From Candidatus Hydrothermota bacterium (GTDB lineage: Bacteria > Hydrothermota > Hydrothermia > B15-G9): 19,941 bases of DNA. This document shows, one piece after another, positions 1 to 8,252 of the stretch. The first letter of the stretch is position 1, and each line of letters opens with the position of its first letter. Below the pieces are notes generated by a model, which did no database searches, was not told the origin of the DNA, and saw nothing but the letters and a program-made list of their open reading frames with translations. The stretch is taken from the NCBI GenBank assembly GCA_003645975.1, contig QNDP01000003.1, positions 1 through 19,941 on the forward strand, written 5' to 3'. The translations under genes and the position numbers were made by a program.

Positions 1-151
1 TGCCGCTCCTTTCGAGCATTCTGAGATATGGATCGACCAGATGCCATTGTTTCCTTTTTAGGCCGAGTCTCTTAGCTATCGAATTGCGACTCAAAGCCTT
101 CCGTTTAGAACGCTCAAGTATCTTGATTATCGATTGTTCGTCAATCTTCAT
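1..151 (-). CDS. N-terminal winged-helix fragment, probably ribonuclease R (partial)
   Basis: The gene starts at the ATG at 151-149 and runs off the left edge, so only about 50 residues are visible. They begin MKIDEQSIIKILERSKRKAL and continue with SRNSIAKRLGL, then a helix ending LRMLERSG. This helix-turn-helix layout (ILxxL, a leucine-serine turn, IAKRLGL, a second helix, LxxLExxG) resembles the small winged-helix domain at the N terminus of RNase R, a 3'-5' exoribonuclease for structured RNA. The catalytic RNB domain lies outside the window, so the identity is inference; another winged-helix protein is possible. An in-frame TGA at 175-173 and the lack of other start codons fix the start. 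There is no Shine-Dalgarno sequence, but TATGAT lies 9 nt upstream, suggesting a leaderless mRNA. Confidence 0.45.
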   Translation of the reverse strand, partial: MKIDEQSIIKILERSKRKALSRNSIAKRLGLKRKQWHLVDPYLRMLERSG

Positions 152-160
152 GGCTTGGAA

Positions 161-190
161 ATCATAATGCGCTCAATCGGAAGGCCACAA
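161..190 (-). promoter_or_regulatory. Putative promoter of the winged-helix/RNase R-like gene
   Basis: Reading the minus strand, TTGTGG (190-185) is followed after 18 nt by TATGAT (166-161), and the ATG follows after 9 nt. The -10 matches the sigma-70 consensus at five of six bases; the -35 is weak. Confidence 0.4.
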
Positions 191-255
191 GCAGGAAGAA
201 TCGGATGGAAAGAGAAACCGTCCCCCATCCAACCACATTTCAAGGTAGTTATCTT

Positions 256-912
256 TTACTTCTTTTTCTCCCCACCGAACATCAGGAAAAACGAGATGGA
301 AGGTCCTGAATATGAAAAGTCAGGTGGCTCCAAGAGTTCGGTTCCGTCTGCGTTAGTCCATTCCTCGAACACGGGAACAAAATAACTTGCTTTCAGAGCC
401 AAGTTTATGGCCATTCCGGCCGTGTCTTTGGGCTGCTTTAGAGGCAGAAAGAGCATTCCGCCGACCTCGAAACCAAAAGCTCCATACTCGACTTCAGCAA
501 ACCTTTTCGGTGAGGCTACAAGGCTGTCAAAGGTCGTCGGCTCCTGCGTCGGCTTAAATGTCCATGTGTAGCCTGCCCCACCTATTCCGATGATGCCGAA
601 AAATTTGAACGGCTTACCCGGCAGAGGGTTATAGCCTATGTTGAACATGCCAGCTCCGCCGGACGCCTCGACCGACAGATCATGACCGCTCCGTTTCGTG
701 TGAAATCCATAACCCATGCCACCGAAGATAACTCGGTCGCTGCCGCCAAACCCACCGCCACCAAAACCGAACTGTCCCGACGGAAATTCACTAACACCAT
801 GCGCTTGCATTACATCGTTGATTGCACTCATGTCAAGTTGGGTGTAAAAGACGCCAAACCCTCCACACCCAAATCCACCAGCTATAAGTGCAGCCATTAC
901 AACATTGACCAT
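256..912 (-). CDS. Glycine-rich hypothetical protein, probably surface or outer-membrane associated
   Basis: I do not recognise a named family. The protein has 218 residues from the ATG at 912, chosen because GGAGGAGG lies just upstream and a good promoter precedes it; a 274-residue frame starting at 1080 would place that promoter inside the gene. It opens with a short hydrophobic stretch (MVNVVMAALIAGGFGCGGFG) and contains clusters such as FGFGGGGFGG and FGGMGYGF. Alternating aromatic and glycine residues continue throughout (FFGIIGIGGAGYTW, YGAFGFEVGGMLFLPL), ending near SFFLMFGG and a lysine tail. The alternating hydrophobic pattern suggests beta-strands, as in a small outer-membrane barrel or a self-assembling surface protein. 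No convincing signal-peptidase site is seen. It stands alone between the winged-helix gene and the divergent glycosyltransferase gene. Confidence 0.6.
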   Translation of the reverse strand: MVNVVMAALIAGGFGCGGFGVFYTQLDMSAINDVMQAHGVSEFPSGQFGFGGGGFGGSDRVIFGGMGYGFHTKRSGHDLSVEASGGAGMFNIGYNPLPGKPFKFFGIIGIGGAGYTWTFKPTQEPTTFDSLVASPKRFAEVEYGAFGFEVGGMLFLPLKQPKDTAGMAINLALKASYFVPVFEEWTNADGTELLEPPDFSYSGPSISFFLMFGGEKKK

Positions 913-946
913 CTTCTCGACCTCCTCCTTTTGCTTTGTGATGAAA

Positions 947-975
947 AGTCTATTGCAATGAAAAGAGGATGTCAA
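947..975 (-). promoter_or_regulatory. Promoter of the glycine-rich protein gene
   Basis: On the minus strand a perfect -35 TTGACA (975-970) is followed after 17 nt by TAGACT (952-947). The start codon at 912 lies about 35 nt downstream, leaving room for a short leader with the strong GGAGG ribosome-binding site. Confidence 0.65.
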
Positions 976-1098
976 CAGTGGGCAATTATGCCTTGTTAAC
1001 GACAGAACTGCATCAGATTGGGCGGTTAAAGCCATTTCCAGAAGTTCGACTGATTTTCTGAACAGATTTGCTAAAGTCAAAAACTCACCTCACTCCGT

Positions 1099-1104
1099 TA
1101 TAAT
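1099..1104 (+). promoter_or_regulatory. -10 box of the glycosyltransferase gene; near-leaderless start
   Basis: A perfect TATAAT ends 10 nt before the ATG at 1115 and there is no Shine-Dalgarno sequence between them. The expected transcription start falls 0-4 nt before the ATG. The -35 (around 1076-1081) is poor. The 13-mer TCCGTTATAATTC here recurs exactly at the NamZ-family gene promoter (9391-9403, minus strand). Confidence 0.55.
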
Positions 1105-1114
1105 TCAAGGCATT

Positions 1115-2527
1115 ATGAAGGCGCTGGTTCTTGTTCATGAACGAGAGGGTTCTGTCTTGGAGATGCTCAATCGCACTGAGACCGCTTTCAAGCGGTTGGG
1201 AATAAATGCCGTCCGTTTTCGAGACGGGAGAGAAGCGGCACATGCGCTCGAACAGTCCGATGCCGAATTCGTGGCCTTTGCCGACCCCGGAACGATTCCA
1301 AAGGCACAAGATTCAGTCGCTAAGTTGGTCGATGCGTTGAAACAGCATGACTTCGCTATGGCTTACTCGGACTATACGGAGGACGGCAAGCCGATGCAGA
1401 CTTTCGACCCAGTCTATGAACTCCACGAAAGATTTGATTACGGCCGATTTAGGCTCTACAGCCGCAGATGGGTAGAGAAAGCAGGCGGATTTAACACAAA
1501 TTTTAAGTTCGCAGTCGAATACGACATCAGAATTCGCATTCAAGAGGAGCAACTTGGAAGGTTTGTCCGTGTCCCGTCAGAACTTTTCGATTCTGTGCCC
1601 AAAGCACAGACCATTCGCACGGACAAATTACATTCAAAAAGTTTTGGTTATCTCTTTTATCCGCCTCAAGAGGAGCGGGAATACGAGAAGGCCTTTAAGG
1701 ACATGTTGTTGCGGATCGGTGCGTTCCTTTCCGGTGAATATGAGCTGGTTCACGATCCGCTTCGGCACGATTTCAAAGTAACGGTTTTGATCCCCGTGTT
1801 AAATCGCGCAAATTTCATAGGTTACGCAATCGAAAGCGTTCTCGCCCAAACTCTGCAGGATTTCGAGTTGATCGTTGTTGACAACGGTTCCACAGATGGG
1901 ACTCAGGATGTCGTCCGTTCGTTCACCGATCCACGAATCAAACTCATCCAAAACCCAAGCGGGACAATAGCATTTGCGTTGAACACCGGAATTCGAGCGG
2001 CTCGCGGCAAATACATCGCCCAGCTCGACTCTGATGATGTCTATGTCCCTGAAACTCTTGAGGAAATGACCGCTGCACTTGACGCCAATCCCCGTGCAGG
2101 ACTCGCAATCTCGTATTACGAACTGATGGACGCCGATGGCAATGTCATGCCGGAGTTCGGGGTGATCACACATCTCGAATACGATAGGAACAACATCTTG
2201 CGCGTTGATGGCGCTGGTGCCGTGCGTGTCTGGCGCAGAGCTGTGCTTTTGCGGTTCGGCCTCTTCGACGAACGCGACTTTGGAAATTACGGTGAAGATT
2301 ACGATATGGTCTTGAAAGTCTCTGAACACCATGAGGTTATACGAGTCCACAAGGTGTTGTATCGCTACCGCAGGCACAAAGGTTCGACCGAATTGACCAG
2401 ACCGGCATGGTATCGCATTTACACGAAAGCGCGCGCACGAAGGCTGGCACTTTATAGACGCAAGCTCTTGAATTACATCAAATTTCTCGGAAAGTCGTTC
2501 GTTTCCAGCCCTGCTGAAAAACTGTAA
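1115..2527 (+). CDS. Family 2 glycosyltransferase with two GT-A-like halves
   Basis: The 470-residue protein probably transfers a sugar from a nucleotide donor to a glycan at the cytoplasmic face of the membrane. The C-terminal half, from about residue 219, is a canonical GT2 domain: VTVLIPVLNRANFIGYAIES, VVDNGSTDGT near 255, the metal-binding DSDD near 305, and the acceptor/base motif GEDYDM near 393. The N-terminal half looks like a degenerate copy of the same fold. It has FVAFADPG where the metal-binding motif would be, and RRWVEKAGGFN...FAVEYDIRIR matching RRAVLLRFGLF...YGEDYDMVLK in the second half. The first half therefore probably has a structural or acceptor-binding role. There are no membrane segments. 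The gene is alone on its strand, divergent from the glycine-rich gene and convergent with comF. The sugar and acceptor cannot be read from sequence. Confidence 0.88.
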   Translation: MKALVLVHEREGSVLEMLNRTETAFKRLGINAVRFRDGREAAHALEQSDAEFVAFADPGTIPKAQDSVAKLVDALKQHDFAMAYSDYTEDGKPMQTFDPVYELHERFDYGRFRLYSRRWVEKAGGFNTNFKFAVEYDIRIRIQEEQLGRFVRVPSELFDSVPKAQTIRTDKLHSKSFGYLFYPPQEEREYEKAFKDMLLRIGAFLSGEYELVHDPLRHDFKVTVLIPVLNRANFIGYAIESVLAQTLQDFELIVVDNGSTDGTQDVVRSFTDPRIKLIQNPSGTIAFALNTGIRAARGKYIAQLDSDDVYVPETLEEMTAALDANPRAGLAISYYELMDADGNVMPEFGVITHLEYDRNNILRVDGAGAVRVWRRAVLLRFGLFDERDFGNYGEDYDMVLKVSEHHEVIRVHKVLYRYRRHKGSTELTRPAWYRIYTKARARRLALYRRKLLNYIKFLGKSFVSSPAEKL

Positions 2528-2609
2528 AAGATCGAGTTTTTGAAATCGCTCACACCGACAAGCCCCTCCCGCAGAGTTTAGCGAGTCTGGAGGCAAAATG
2601 GACCATTAC

Positions 2610-2627
2610 ACCGCCGCACTTGGCGGT
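2610..2627. terminator. Hairpin between the glycosyltransferase gene and comF, possible terminator
   Basis: ACCGCC, a six-base loop, then GGCGGT form a perfect 6-bp stem between the convergent ends of the two genes. On the plus strand it is followed by a pyrimidine-rich CTCCTTTCCC rather than a clean U-run, so termination is plausible but not certain. Confidence 0.35.
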
Positions 2628-2731
2628 CTCCTTTCCCTCGATTTTGGTGTCCAACCACCTAAAATTGAGAGACTTGGAGATGGATTCGAAGGCTTCGTGT
2701 TGGGCGAGTCGCTCCAGCCGAAGACAACAGT

Positions 2732-3403
2732 TCAACCTGCTACGGCGAACACAGCCGCCGAAACCGAACAATCTAAGTCCTTTAACGGCCTTGCGGCCTC
2801 GTCCATCGTCGAACCGGTTGTCATAACATCGTCGACTAAGAGAACCCGTTTTCCTTTGACCGCCTCGACAAGCTCCTTCCTCACATCAAACGCATGTTTC
2901 ACATTGAGCTTTCTTTTTTGCCCTGTTTTTATCGAGACCTGTGGTTTGGTGTAACGGACTCGGACAAGCGCACTTAACGGTGGAACACCGATGAGTTCGG
3001 CGAGCTTTTTGGCCAGTTTTTCCGTCTGGCTGAAACCACGCTCCCGTCTGCGGGCTTTGTGAAGCGGAACCCAGATGACAAAATCGAATTCTCCGTCGAT
3101 AAGTTCAGCGATTTCCTCCGCTATAAACCTGTTCAGTGCAGTAACTCCCTGATATTTATAGAGATGCACGATATCCTTCGCCACACCTTGGTATCGATAC
3201 GGGGCAAAAACTTCGTCAAAAACATGGTCGTCCACAGTGAAATGCGGCAGCGGCAATCGGATGTCGTCCAGATGGGCACGGCAGTTCCGACATATAGGTT
3301 CATCTTCGGTCAAAAGCGAACCACATATCGGGCAGACACTTGGAAACAAAATCGTTGTGATAGCCGAAACTGCATCGAATACAACTTTGGCCAATGAAGC
3401 CAT
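2732..3403 (-). CDS. comF: ComF family protein (phosphoribosyltransferase-like)
   Basis: This 223-residue protein has the ComF layout. An N-terminal zinc-ribbon (CPICG near residue 24, then CRNC near 38) precedes a linker with HLYKYQGV, and then a type I phosphoribosyltransferase domain with VPLHKARRRERGFSQTEKLA and the PRPP-binding loop VLLVDDVMTTGST near residue 190. ComF proteins act in the cytoplasm in natural DNA uptake in Bacillus and Haemophilus, probably with the ComFA helicase and DprA; their biochemical role is not fully settled. The start follows GGAGG at a good distance. The gene stands alone here. Interestingly cinA, another gene historically linked to competence, lies about 10 kb away, but this does not prove that the organism takes up DNA. 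Confidence 0.9.
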   Translation of the reverse strand: MASLAKVVFDAVSAITTILFPSVCPICGSLLTEDEPICRNCRAHLDDIRLPLPHFTVDDHVFDEVFAPYRYQGVAKDIVHLYKYQGVTALNRFIAEEIAELIDGEFDFVIWVPLHKARRRERGFSQTEKLAKKLAELIGVPPLSALVRVRYTKPQVSIKTGQKRKLNVKHAFDVRKELVEAVKGKRVLLVDDVMTTGSTMDEAARPLKDLDCSVSAAVFAVAG

Positions 3404-3447
3404 CTCTGCCTCCGTCCGAGCGCATCTTGGTCTTGCGGTTGAGTGAT

Positions 3448-3476
3448 AATTTAAGGCCTAAATCTTTGCAGCACAA
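3448..3476 (-). promoter_or_regulatory. Possible comF promoter
   Basis: On the minus strand TTGTGC (3476-3471) and TAAATT (3453-3448) are separated by 17 nt, leaving a leader of about 40 nt before the ATG at 3403. Both boxes are only partial consensus matches. Confidence 0.35.
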
Positions 3477-3522
3477 ACTGAAAGCGTTCGGATAGGCTCG
3501 GAATTCAAATTTAAGACTCTGT

Positions 3523-3561
3523 TGACCAAGAAGTTAACCGTTTAGCGGCCATCTTGGGTCA
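3523..3561. repeat. Inverted repeat in the comF/peptidase intergenic region
   Basis: TGACCAAGA (3523-3531) is mirrored by TCTTGGGTCA (3552-3561) with one bulged G, and a small CCG/CGG pair lies inside. It sits just upstream of the peptidase -10 box, so it could be an operator or an untranslated-RNA structure. Confidence 0.4.
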
Positions 3562-3586
3562 GGAAGTTAATTTCAGATAGTTTTGG

Positions 3587-3595
3587 TGTTATAAT
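3587..3595 (+). promoter_or_regulatory. Extended -10 promoter of the peptidase operon
   Basis: TGTTATAAT gives a perfect -10 with the TGn extension. The -35 region (TTAATT at 3567-3572) is weak, as is usual for extended -10 promoters. Transcription from about 3602 would leave a leader of about 20 nt that contains GGAGG at 3609-3613. Confidence 0.6.
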
Positions 3596-3621
3596 CCAAC
3601 TCCAACATGGAGGTTATGCAA

Positions 3622-4722
3622 ATGAAAGAGCTTAGGGAGCAAATCCTCGAATTAGTGTGTGAACTTGTGAGGATAAGATCGACGGAAGACCGTCTCGATG
3701 AACTTCAAAAAGTCGTAGATTTTGTGGAAGAGAGACTGAAACATCCCAACTTGCTGATCCACAGGTATGAACACAACGGAAAGCCGTCGCTTGTGGCGAC
3801 ATTTCATGAGACGAAGTGGCCAAAAGTTATGTTTGTCGGACACTTGGATGTCGTGGAAGGGGAGGATGAACAGTTCGAGCCGAGAATCGAGGGCGACAGG
3901 ATTTACGGGCGAGGCGTGATCGACATGAAAGGCCCGGATGCTGTGATGATTCAACTGTTTTTCGACCTCGCTAAGGAAGGGATTAAACCGGACATCGGTC
4001 TGATGTTGACGACGGACGAGGAGGTCGGCAGCAAGGACGGCGTCGAATACCTGCTGAAACACGAGGGTTGGGGGGCGGATTTTGCCATAATCCCTGACAG
4101 CGGCGGCACATTCGAGATAGTCTATAAAGGTAAGGGTGTGTTGCACTTAAAGGCTATCGCAAAAGGTAAGGCCTCACACGGGTCAAGACCTTGGCTCGGC
4201 CATAACGCAATCGATTCGCTCATAGACTTTTACACAGAACTGAAAAACATGTTTCCGAAAGAACCGTGTGGCATTCCTGACCATTGGCATCACACGCTGA
4301 ACTTGGGCAAAATCAACGGCGGAAAGGTCGTCAATCAGGTTCCGGATTATGCCGAGATGCATCTGGACATAAGGTTCATAGAACCTTGGACATCGGAGTC
4401 GATGTTCAACCACATCAAAAAAATAGCGGATAGGCACAGTGTTGGGCTTGAGGTGGTGTCGAGGGGCGAACCTGTTGCCACCGATCCGAACCATCCCTAT
4501 GTCCAGGCGTTCAAAAAGGCTGCGGAACATGTTCTCGGCCGCCAACTTAAACTGGTCGTCGAGCACGGAGCTACGGACGGCCGGTTCTTTGCCGAAAAGA
4601 AGATCCAAAACATAGTAACCTGTTCCGAAGGCGGAGGTGCACATTCGCCCAACGAATGGGCTTCTATTTCATCGTATCTCAAGCTATATCAGGCATTTCG
4701 GATTTTCCTGAAGGAACTCTGA
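3622..4722 (+). CDS. M20 family metallopeptidase (ArgE/DapE/CPG2 type)
   Basis: The 366-residue protein is a two-zinc M20 amidohydrolase, probably cytoplasmic, cleaving an N-acyl or peptide bond. Counted from the ATG at 3622, the expected metal and catalytic residues are present: H74 and D76 in GHLDVV, bridging D101 in YGRGVIDMKG, E133-E134 in TTDEEVGS, D159 in IIPDSGG and H341 in GGGAHSPNEW. The dimerisation domain lies between about residues 170 and 285 (KASHGSRPWLGHNAID). I chose 3622 because GGAGG (3609-3613) is 8 nt upstream; ATGs at 3607 and 3616 lie before or too close to that site. It leads an operon with a sugar nucleotidyltransferase and a permease. Its substrate could be acetylornithine, succinyl-diaminopimelate or a dipeptide, and sequence alone does not decide. 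Confidence 0.88.
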   Translation: MKELREQILELVCELVRIRSTEDRLDELQKVVDFVEERLKHPNLLIHRYEHNGKPSLVATFHETKWPKVMFVGHLDVVEGEDEQFEPRIEGDRIYGRGVIDMKGPDAVMIQLFFDLAKEGIKPDIGLMLTTDEEVGSKDGVEYLLKHEGWGADFAIIPDSGGTFEIVYKGKGVLHLKAIAKGKASHGSRPWLGHNAIDSLIDFYTELKNMFPKEPCGIPDHWHHTLNLGKINGGKVVNQVPDYAEMHLDIRFIEPWTSESMFNHIKKIADRHSVGLEVVSRGEPVATDPNHPYVQAFKKAAEHVLGRQLKLVVEHGATDGRFFAEKKIQNIVTCSEGGGAHSPNEWASISSYLKLYQAFRIFLKEL

Positions 4723-4736
4723 CGGAAGGATGAGGG

Positions 4737-5468
4737 ATGAAAGGCGTGATCTTAGCCGCCGGTAAGGGCACGAGGATGCGCGAGTTCACTCGGAATCGGC
4801 CGAAGCCGATGCTCAAGGTCGCAAAGCGGAGCATCTTGGAGCACATCTTTGACGCCTTAAAAGCCACAGGAATTCATGAACTGATCGTCGTAACAGGCCG
4901 TTTCGCAAACATAATCGAAAACCATTTTGGCGACGGAAGTCGATTTGGATTCAAAATAACCTATGTCCGTCAAAAAGTTATCGATGGAACAGGCTCTGCG
5001 ACCCTGCTGACAGAACCGTTTGTCTCCGATAGCCCTTTCTTTTTAACTTACGGCGACATAATCACATGGCCACAAAATTATCCCAAATTCCTTGAATTTT
5101 ACAGAAATCGACCATGCAAAGCACAACTTGCTGTCTATGAAGTTGATGACCCTTGGCGAGGGGCTGCTGTCTATGTCGATGGAGACGGAAAGGTCATAGA
5201 CATCGTAGAGAAACCTCCGAAAGGCTCGTCGAAAAGCAAGCTCAACAACGCCGGGCTTTATGTTTTTGACCCGATTATCTTCAAGTATCTCAAGCAGATA
5301 GGTAAATCGCCACGAGGCGAATATGAGTTGACCGACGCCATAAGATTGATGATCCAAGATGGACATGATGTTCGCGCCGTGCGACTTGAGGGATATTGGG
5401 GCGATATGGCGACACCAGAGGATGTCATGGCTATGACCAGATACCTTGAGTCCAAAGGAGCGGCTTAG
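4737..5468 (+). CDS. Sugar-phosphate nucleotidyltransferase (RmlA/GlmU-N type)
   Basis: This 243-residue protein is a nucleotidyltransferase that would activate a sugar 1-phosphate with an NTP to a nucleotide sugar. It has the signature GVILAAGKGTRM at the N terminus, RPKPMLKV for the sugar-phosphate/nucleotide site, a metal-binding YGDIIT near residue 105, IVEKPPKG near 155 and NNAGLYVF near 170. It ends after the core domain without the left-handed beta-helix found in GlmU, so it is a single-function enzyme. Glucose-1-phosphate thymidylyl- or uridylyltransferase, or mannose-1-phosphate guanylyltransferase, are the likely choices. It starts 14 nt after the peptidase stop with GAGGG before the ATG, so the two are co-transcribed. 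It probably supplies precursors for LPS or surface glycans. Confidence 0.87.
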   Translation: MKGVILAAGKGTRMREFTRNRPKPMLKVAKRSILEHIFDALKATGIHELIVVTGRFANIIENHFGDGSRFGFKITYVRQKVIDGTGSATLLTEPFVSDSPFFLTYGDIITWPQNYPKFLEFYRNRPCKAQLAVYEVDDPWRGAAVYVDGDGKVIDIVEKPPKGSSKSKLNNAGLYVFDPIIFKYLKQIGKSPRGEYELTDAIRLMIQDGHDVRAVRLEGYWGDMATPEDVMAMTRYLESKGAA

Positions 5469-5535
5469 AGAATTGGGTAAGCTCCCAGAAGATTTCCCTA
5501 TGATGTGAAGGCCTTTTGACAATAGGAGGGTTAAG

Positions 5536-6276
5536 ATGTCAAAAATTGTTGTAGGTTATATCCTTCTGCTGATTCCTGCCGCTATTTCATGGCGTGAAAA
5601 CCTTAAAGTCGAAATCGAGCTGAGCGTTGCAGGCCTGCGTTCCCTTTTGCAACTCCTTTTGATGAGTTCGATATTGCTCTATGTGTTCTCCCTGCCCAAC
5701 TGGGCTAATGTGATTTTGGTCTTAGTGATGCTGGTGCTCGGTGCTGTGATTGCTTTCGAGCGTGGACGGCGTGTCCCTTTTGGTCTCCCGATAGCCATAA
5801 TTTCGATCGGCATCGGCTATCTGATAGCTTCAACGGCGCTTTTTGCCTCCGGCGTCATCAAATTCGTGCCCAACATCTTTGTGCCGCTTTCCGGGATGCT
5901 GATCGGAAACGCGACGAAGGCCGTCTCTTTGAGTTTTGCGCAAAGTCGAAAGTTGATATTTGAGAATTCGGATGTCATTGAGGCGGCGTTTTTGGACGGA
6001 GCTGATTACATCGAGGCGTCGAGATTCCTTATCCGTGATGTTTTGAAGGTCATCTTGATTCCCCAAATTGACGGCCTTAAGTTGCTCGGACTCGTGCACA
6101 TTCCCGGGACTATGTCCGGGCTTTTGATCGCCGGGATGCCTCCGCTTGAGGCAGCGGCCTATCAGCTTTCCGTAGCCTATGCGATAAGCTCTGTTGCTGC
6201 ATTTGCCGCCTTCTCCGCAACTTATCTGTCCTTTTTCGTCATCCTCAAACAACGATACGAAAGGCTGTTCCGATAA
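5536..6276 (+). CDS. fetB: FetB-like ABC transporter permease (UPF0014)
   Basis: The 246-residue protein is nearly all membrane helices, about seven, and has the hallmarks of the UPF0014/FetB family. These are LLQLLLMSSILLYVF near the N terminus, the strongly conserved PLSGMLIGNATKAVSLSF near residue 120, a cytoplasmic EAA-like loop (IEAAFLDGADYIEASRF), and VHIPGTMSGLLIAGMPPLEA before the last helices. In E. coli FetB works with the ATPase FetA in iron export and oxidative-stress resistance. It follows the nucleotidyltransferase by 67 nt with AGGAGG before the ATG. No ATP-binding subunit is next to it in this window, so the partner must be elsewhere or shared. The metal substrate is inferred only from the family. 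Confidence 0.85.
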   Translation: MSKIVVGYILLLIPAAISWRENLKVEIELSVAGLRSLLQLLLMSSILLYVFSLPNWANVILVLVMLVLGAVIAFERGRRVPFGLPIAIISIGIGYLIASTALFASGVIKFVPNIFVPLSGMLIGNATKAVSLSFAQSRKLIFENSDVIEAAFLDGADYIEASRFLIRDVLKVILIPQIDGLKLLGLVHIPGTMSGLLIAGMPPLEAAAYQLSVAYAISSVAAFAAFSATYLSFFVILKQRYERLFR

Positions 6277-6282
6277 GTTTCG

Positions 6283-6311
6283 GAAAAATAAAAGGGCGGC
6301 CGAAGCCGCCC
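6283..6311 (-). terminator. Rho-independent terminator of the gap operon
   Basis: On the minus strand GGGCGGC, a TTCG tetraloop, then GCCGCCC form a perfect 7-bp stem followed by TTTTATTTTT. It starts 31 nt after the gap stop codon and just past the convergent fetB end. Confidence 0.92.
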
Positions 6312-6341
6312 AAACCTGACTTATGACAAGCAGCACCTCTG

Positions 6342-7610
<1,269 letters not shown>

Positions 7611-7618
<8 letters not shown>

Positions 7619-7940
7619 TTCTTTTCACCTCCTGCTTTTTGTTTTTTTGTTTTTTACCAAATATGCCCGTAGTTTGACCGAAAAGTTTACCAACCAGACT
7701 CAAAATGCCTCCTTTTTGAAAGAGGGATTCCATAGAGTCCACAAGGCGCTCCGTTTTTGCAGTCAAATTGTTCACTCTGACAGTTGTAGCGTTGACATTT
7801 TGCAGTGTCATTTTCAGTTGCCGCACGACCCTGCGCATATCTCGGAGGAAAAGGATGAGATAAATAAGAGCAATGACTCCAAAGACATATAGCGCAAATT
7901 TAACCAACTCAATTACATCGATGTTTACCCTTAGCTGCAT
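7611..7940 (-). CDS. Small membrane-anchored coiled-coil protein (DUF948-like)
   Basis: The protein has 109 residues from the ATG at 7940. A membrane helix (about 13-32, VKFALYVFGVIALIYLILFL) is followed by a charged segment, a heptad-like stretch (LKMTLQNVNATTVRVNNLTA) and a basic tail (GKKQKNKKQEVKRNG). This is the layout of DUF948-type proteins that often precede YtxH genes, although I cannot confirm the family from sequence alone. The start was chosen because the -10 box ends 6 nt before this ATG, so ATGs at 7946 and 8033 would be upstream of the expected transcription start. It is first in the operon with ytxH and gap; the end overlaps ytxH by 8 nt. Confidence 0.72.
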
Positions 7941-7946
7941 GTGCAT

Positions 7947-7976
7947 AATATATCGGGCAACTTCGAGGCATGTCAA
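7947..7976 (-). promoter_or_regulatory. Promoter of the DUF948-like/ytxH/gap operon
   Basis: Minus strand: perfect TTGACA (7976-7971), 18 nt, then TATATT (7952-7947). The ATG at 7940 lies 6 nt past the -10, exactly where transcription should begin, so the mRNA should be leaderless. Confidence 0.75.
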
Positions 7977-8054
7977 GGAAAAGGGGGATTGGTAACTTTT
8001 GTGATAAACGATTCTATCCCAGACGGAATACATCTTCGAGAAGCGACCTCCACT

Positions 8055-8195
8055 CCACCCCTTCCCAGAGGAAGGTGGGGAAGCATAAGCTCACATCCAT
8101 GAGTAACTTCTAACATGGATTACGACGAGACTAAATGATAATCAAAACGATAGGTTGAGCAGGGGTTGAGGATGTTATATCGCTGAAAATTCAGC
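8055..8195. repeat. Three inverted repeats in the 7941-8252 non-coding stretch
   Basis: No convincing gene lies between 7941 and 8252 (312 nt). Besides the gap-operon promoter at its left end it holds three inverted repeats. The first is a hairpin at 8055-8080 (CCTTCC, loop CAGA, GGAAGG, extended by further C-G pairs with two mismatches). The second is ATCCATG/CATGGAT (8095-8101 and 8114-8120, 12-nt loop). The third is GCTGAA-AA-TTCAGC at 8182-8195. None has a clean U-run. They may end NamZ-gene transcription, form a small RNA, or serve as operators for the downstream operon. Confidence 0.45.
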
Positions 8196-8252
8196 ACCTA
8201 TCCCGACAGCACAAACCAATTTGACTAATAGCCGCAACTCACCTGAAACGCC

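Noticed and set aside
256..1080. Longer 274-residue version of the glycine-rich protein
   Set aside because: The start at 912 has GGAGG and a TTGACA/TAGACT promoter just upstream, which would be inside the longer gene.
1799..2596. Minus-strand open frame of 265 codons
   Set aside because: It is opposite the catalytic half of the glycosyltransferase and has no family motifs.
2550..2771. Small minus-strand cysteine- and arginine-rich frame after comF
   Set aside because: It overlaps the comF end in another frame, has no ribosome site, and runs through a hairpin.
2598..2954. Plus-strand 118-codon frame
   Set aside because: It is opposite the comF phosphoribosyltransferase domain and has no recognisable features.
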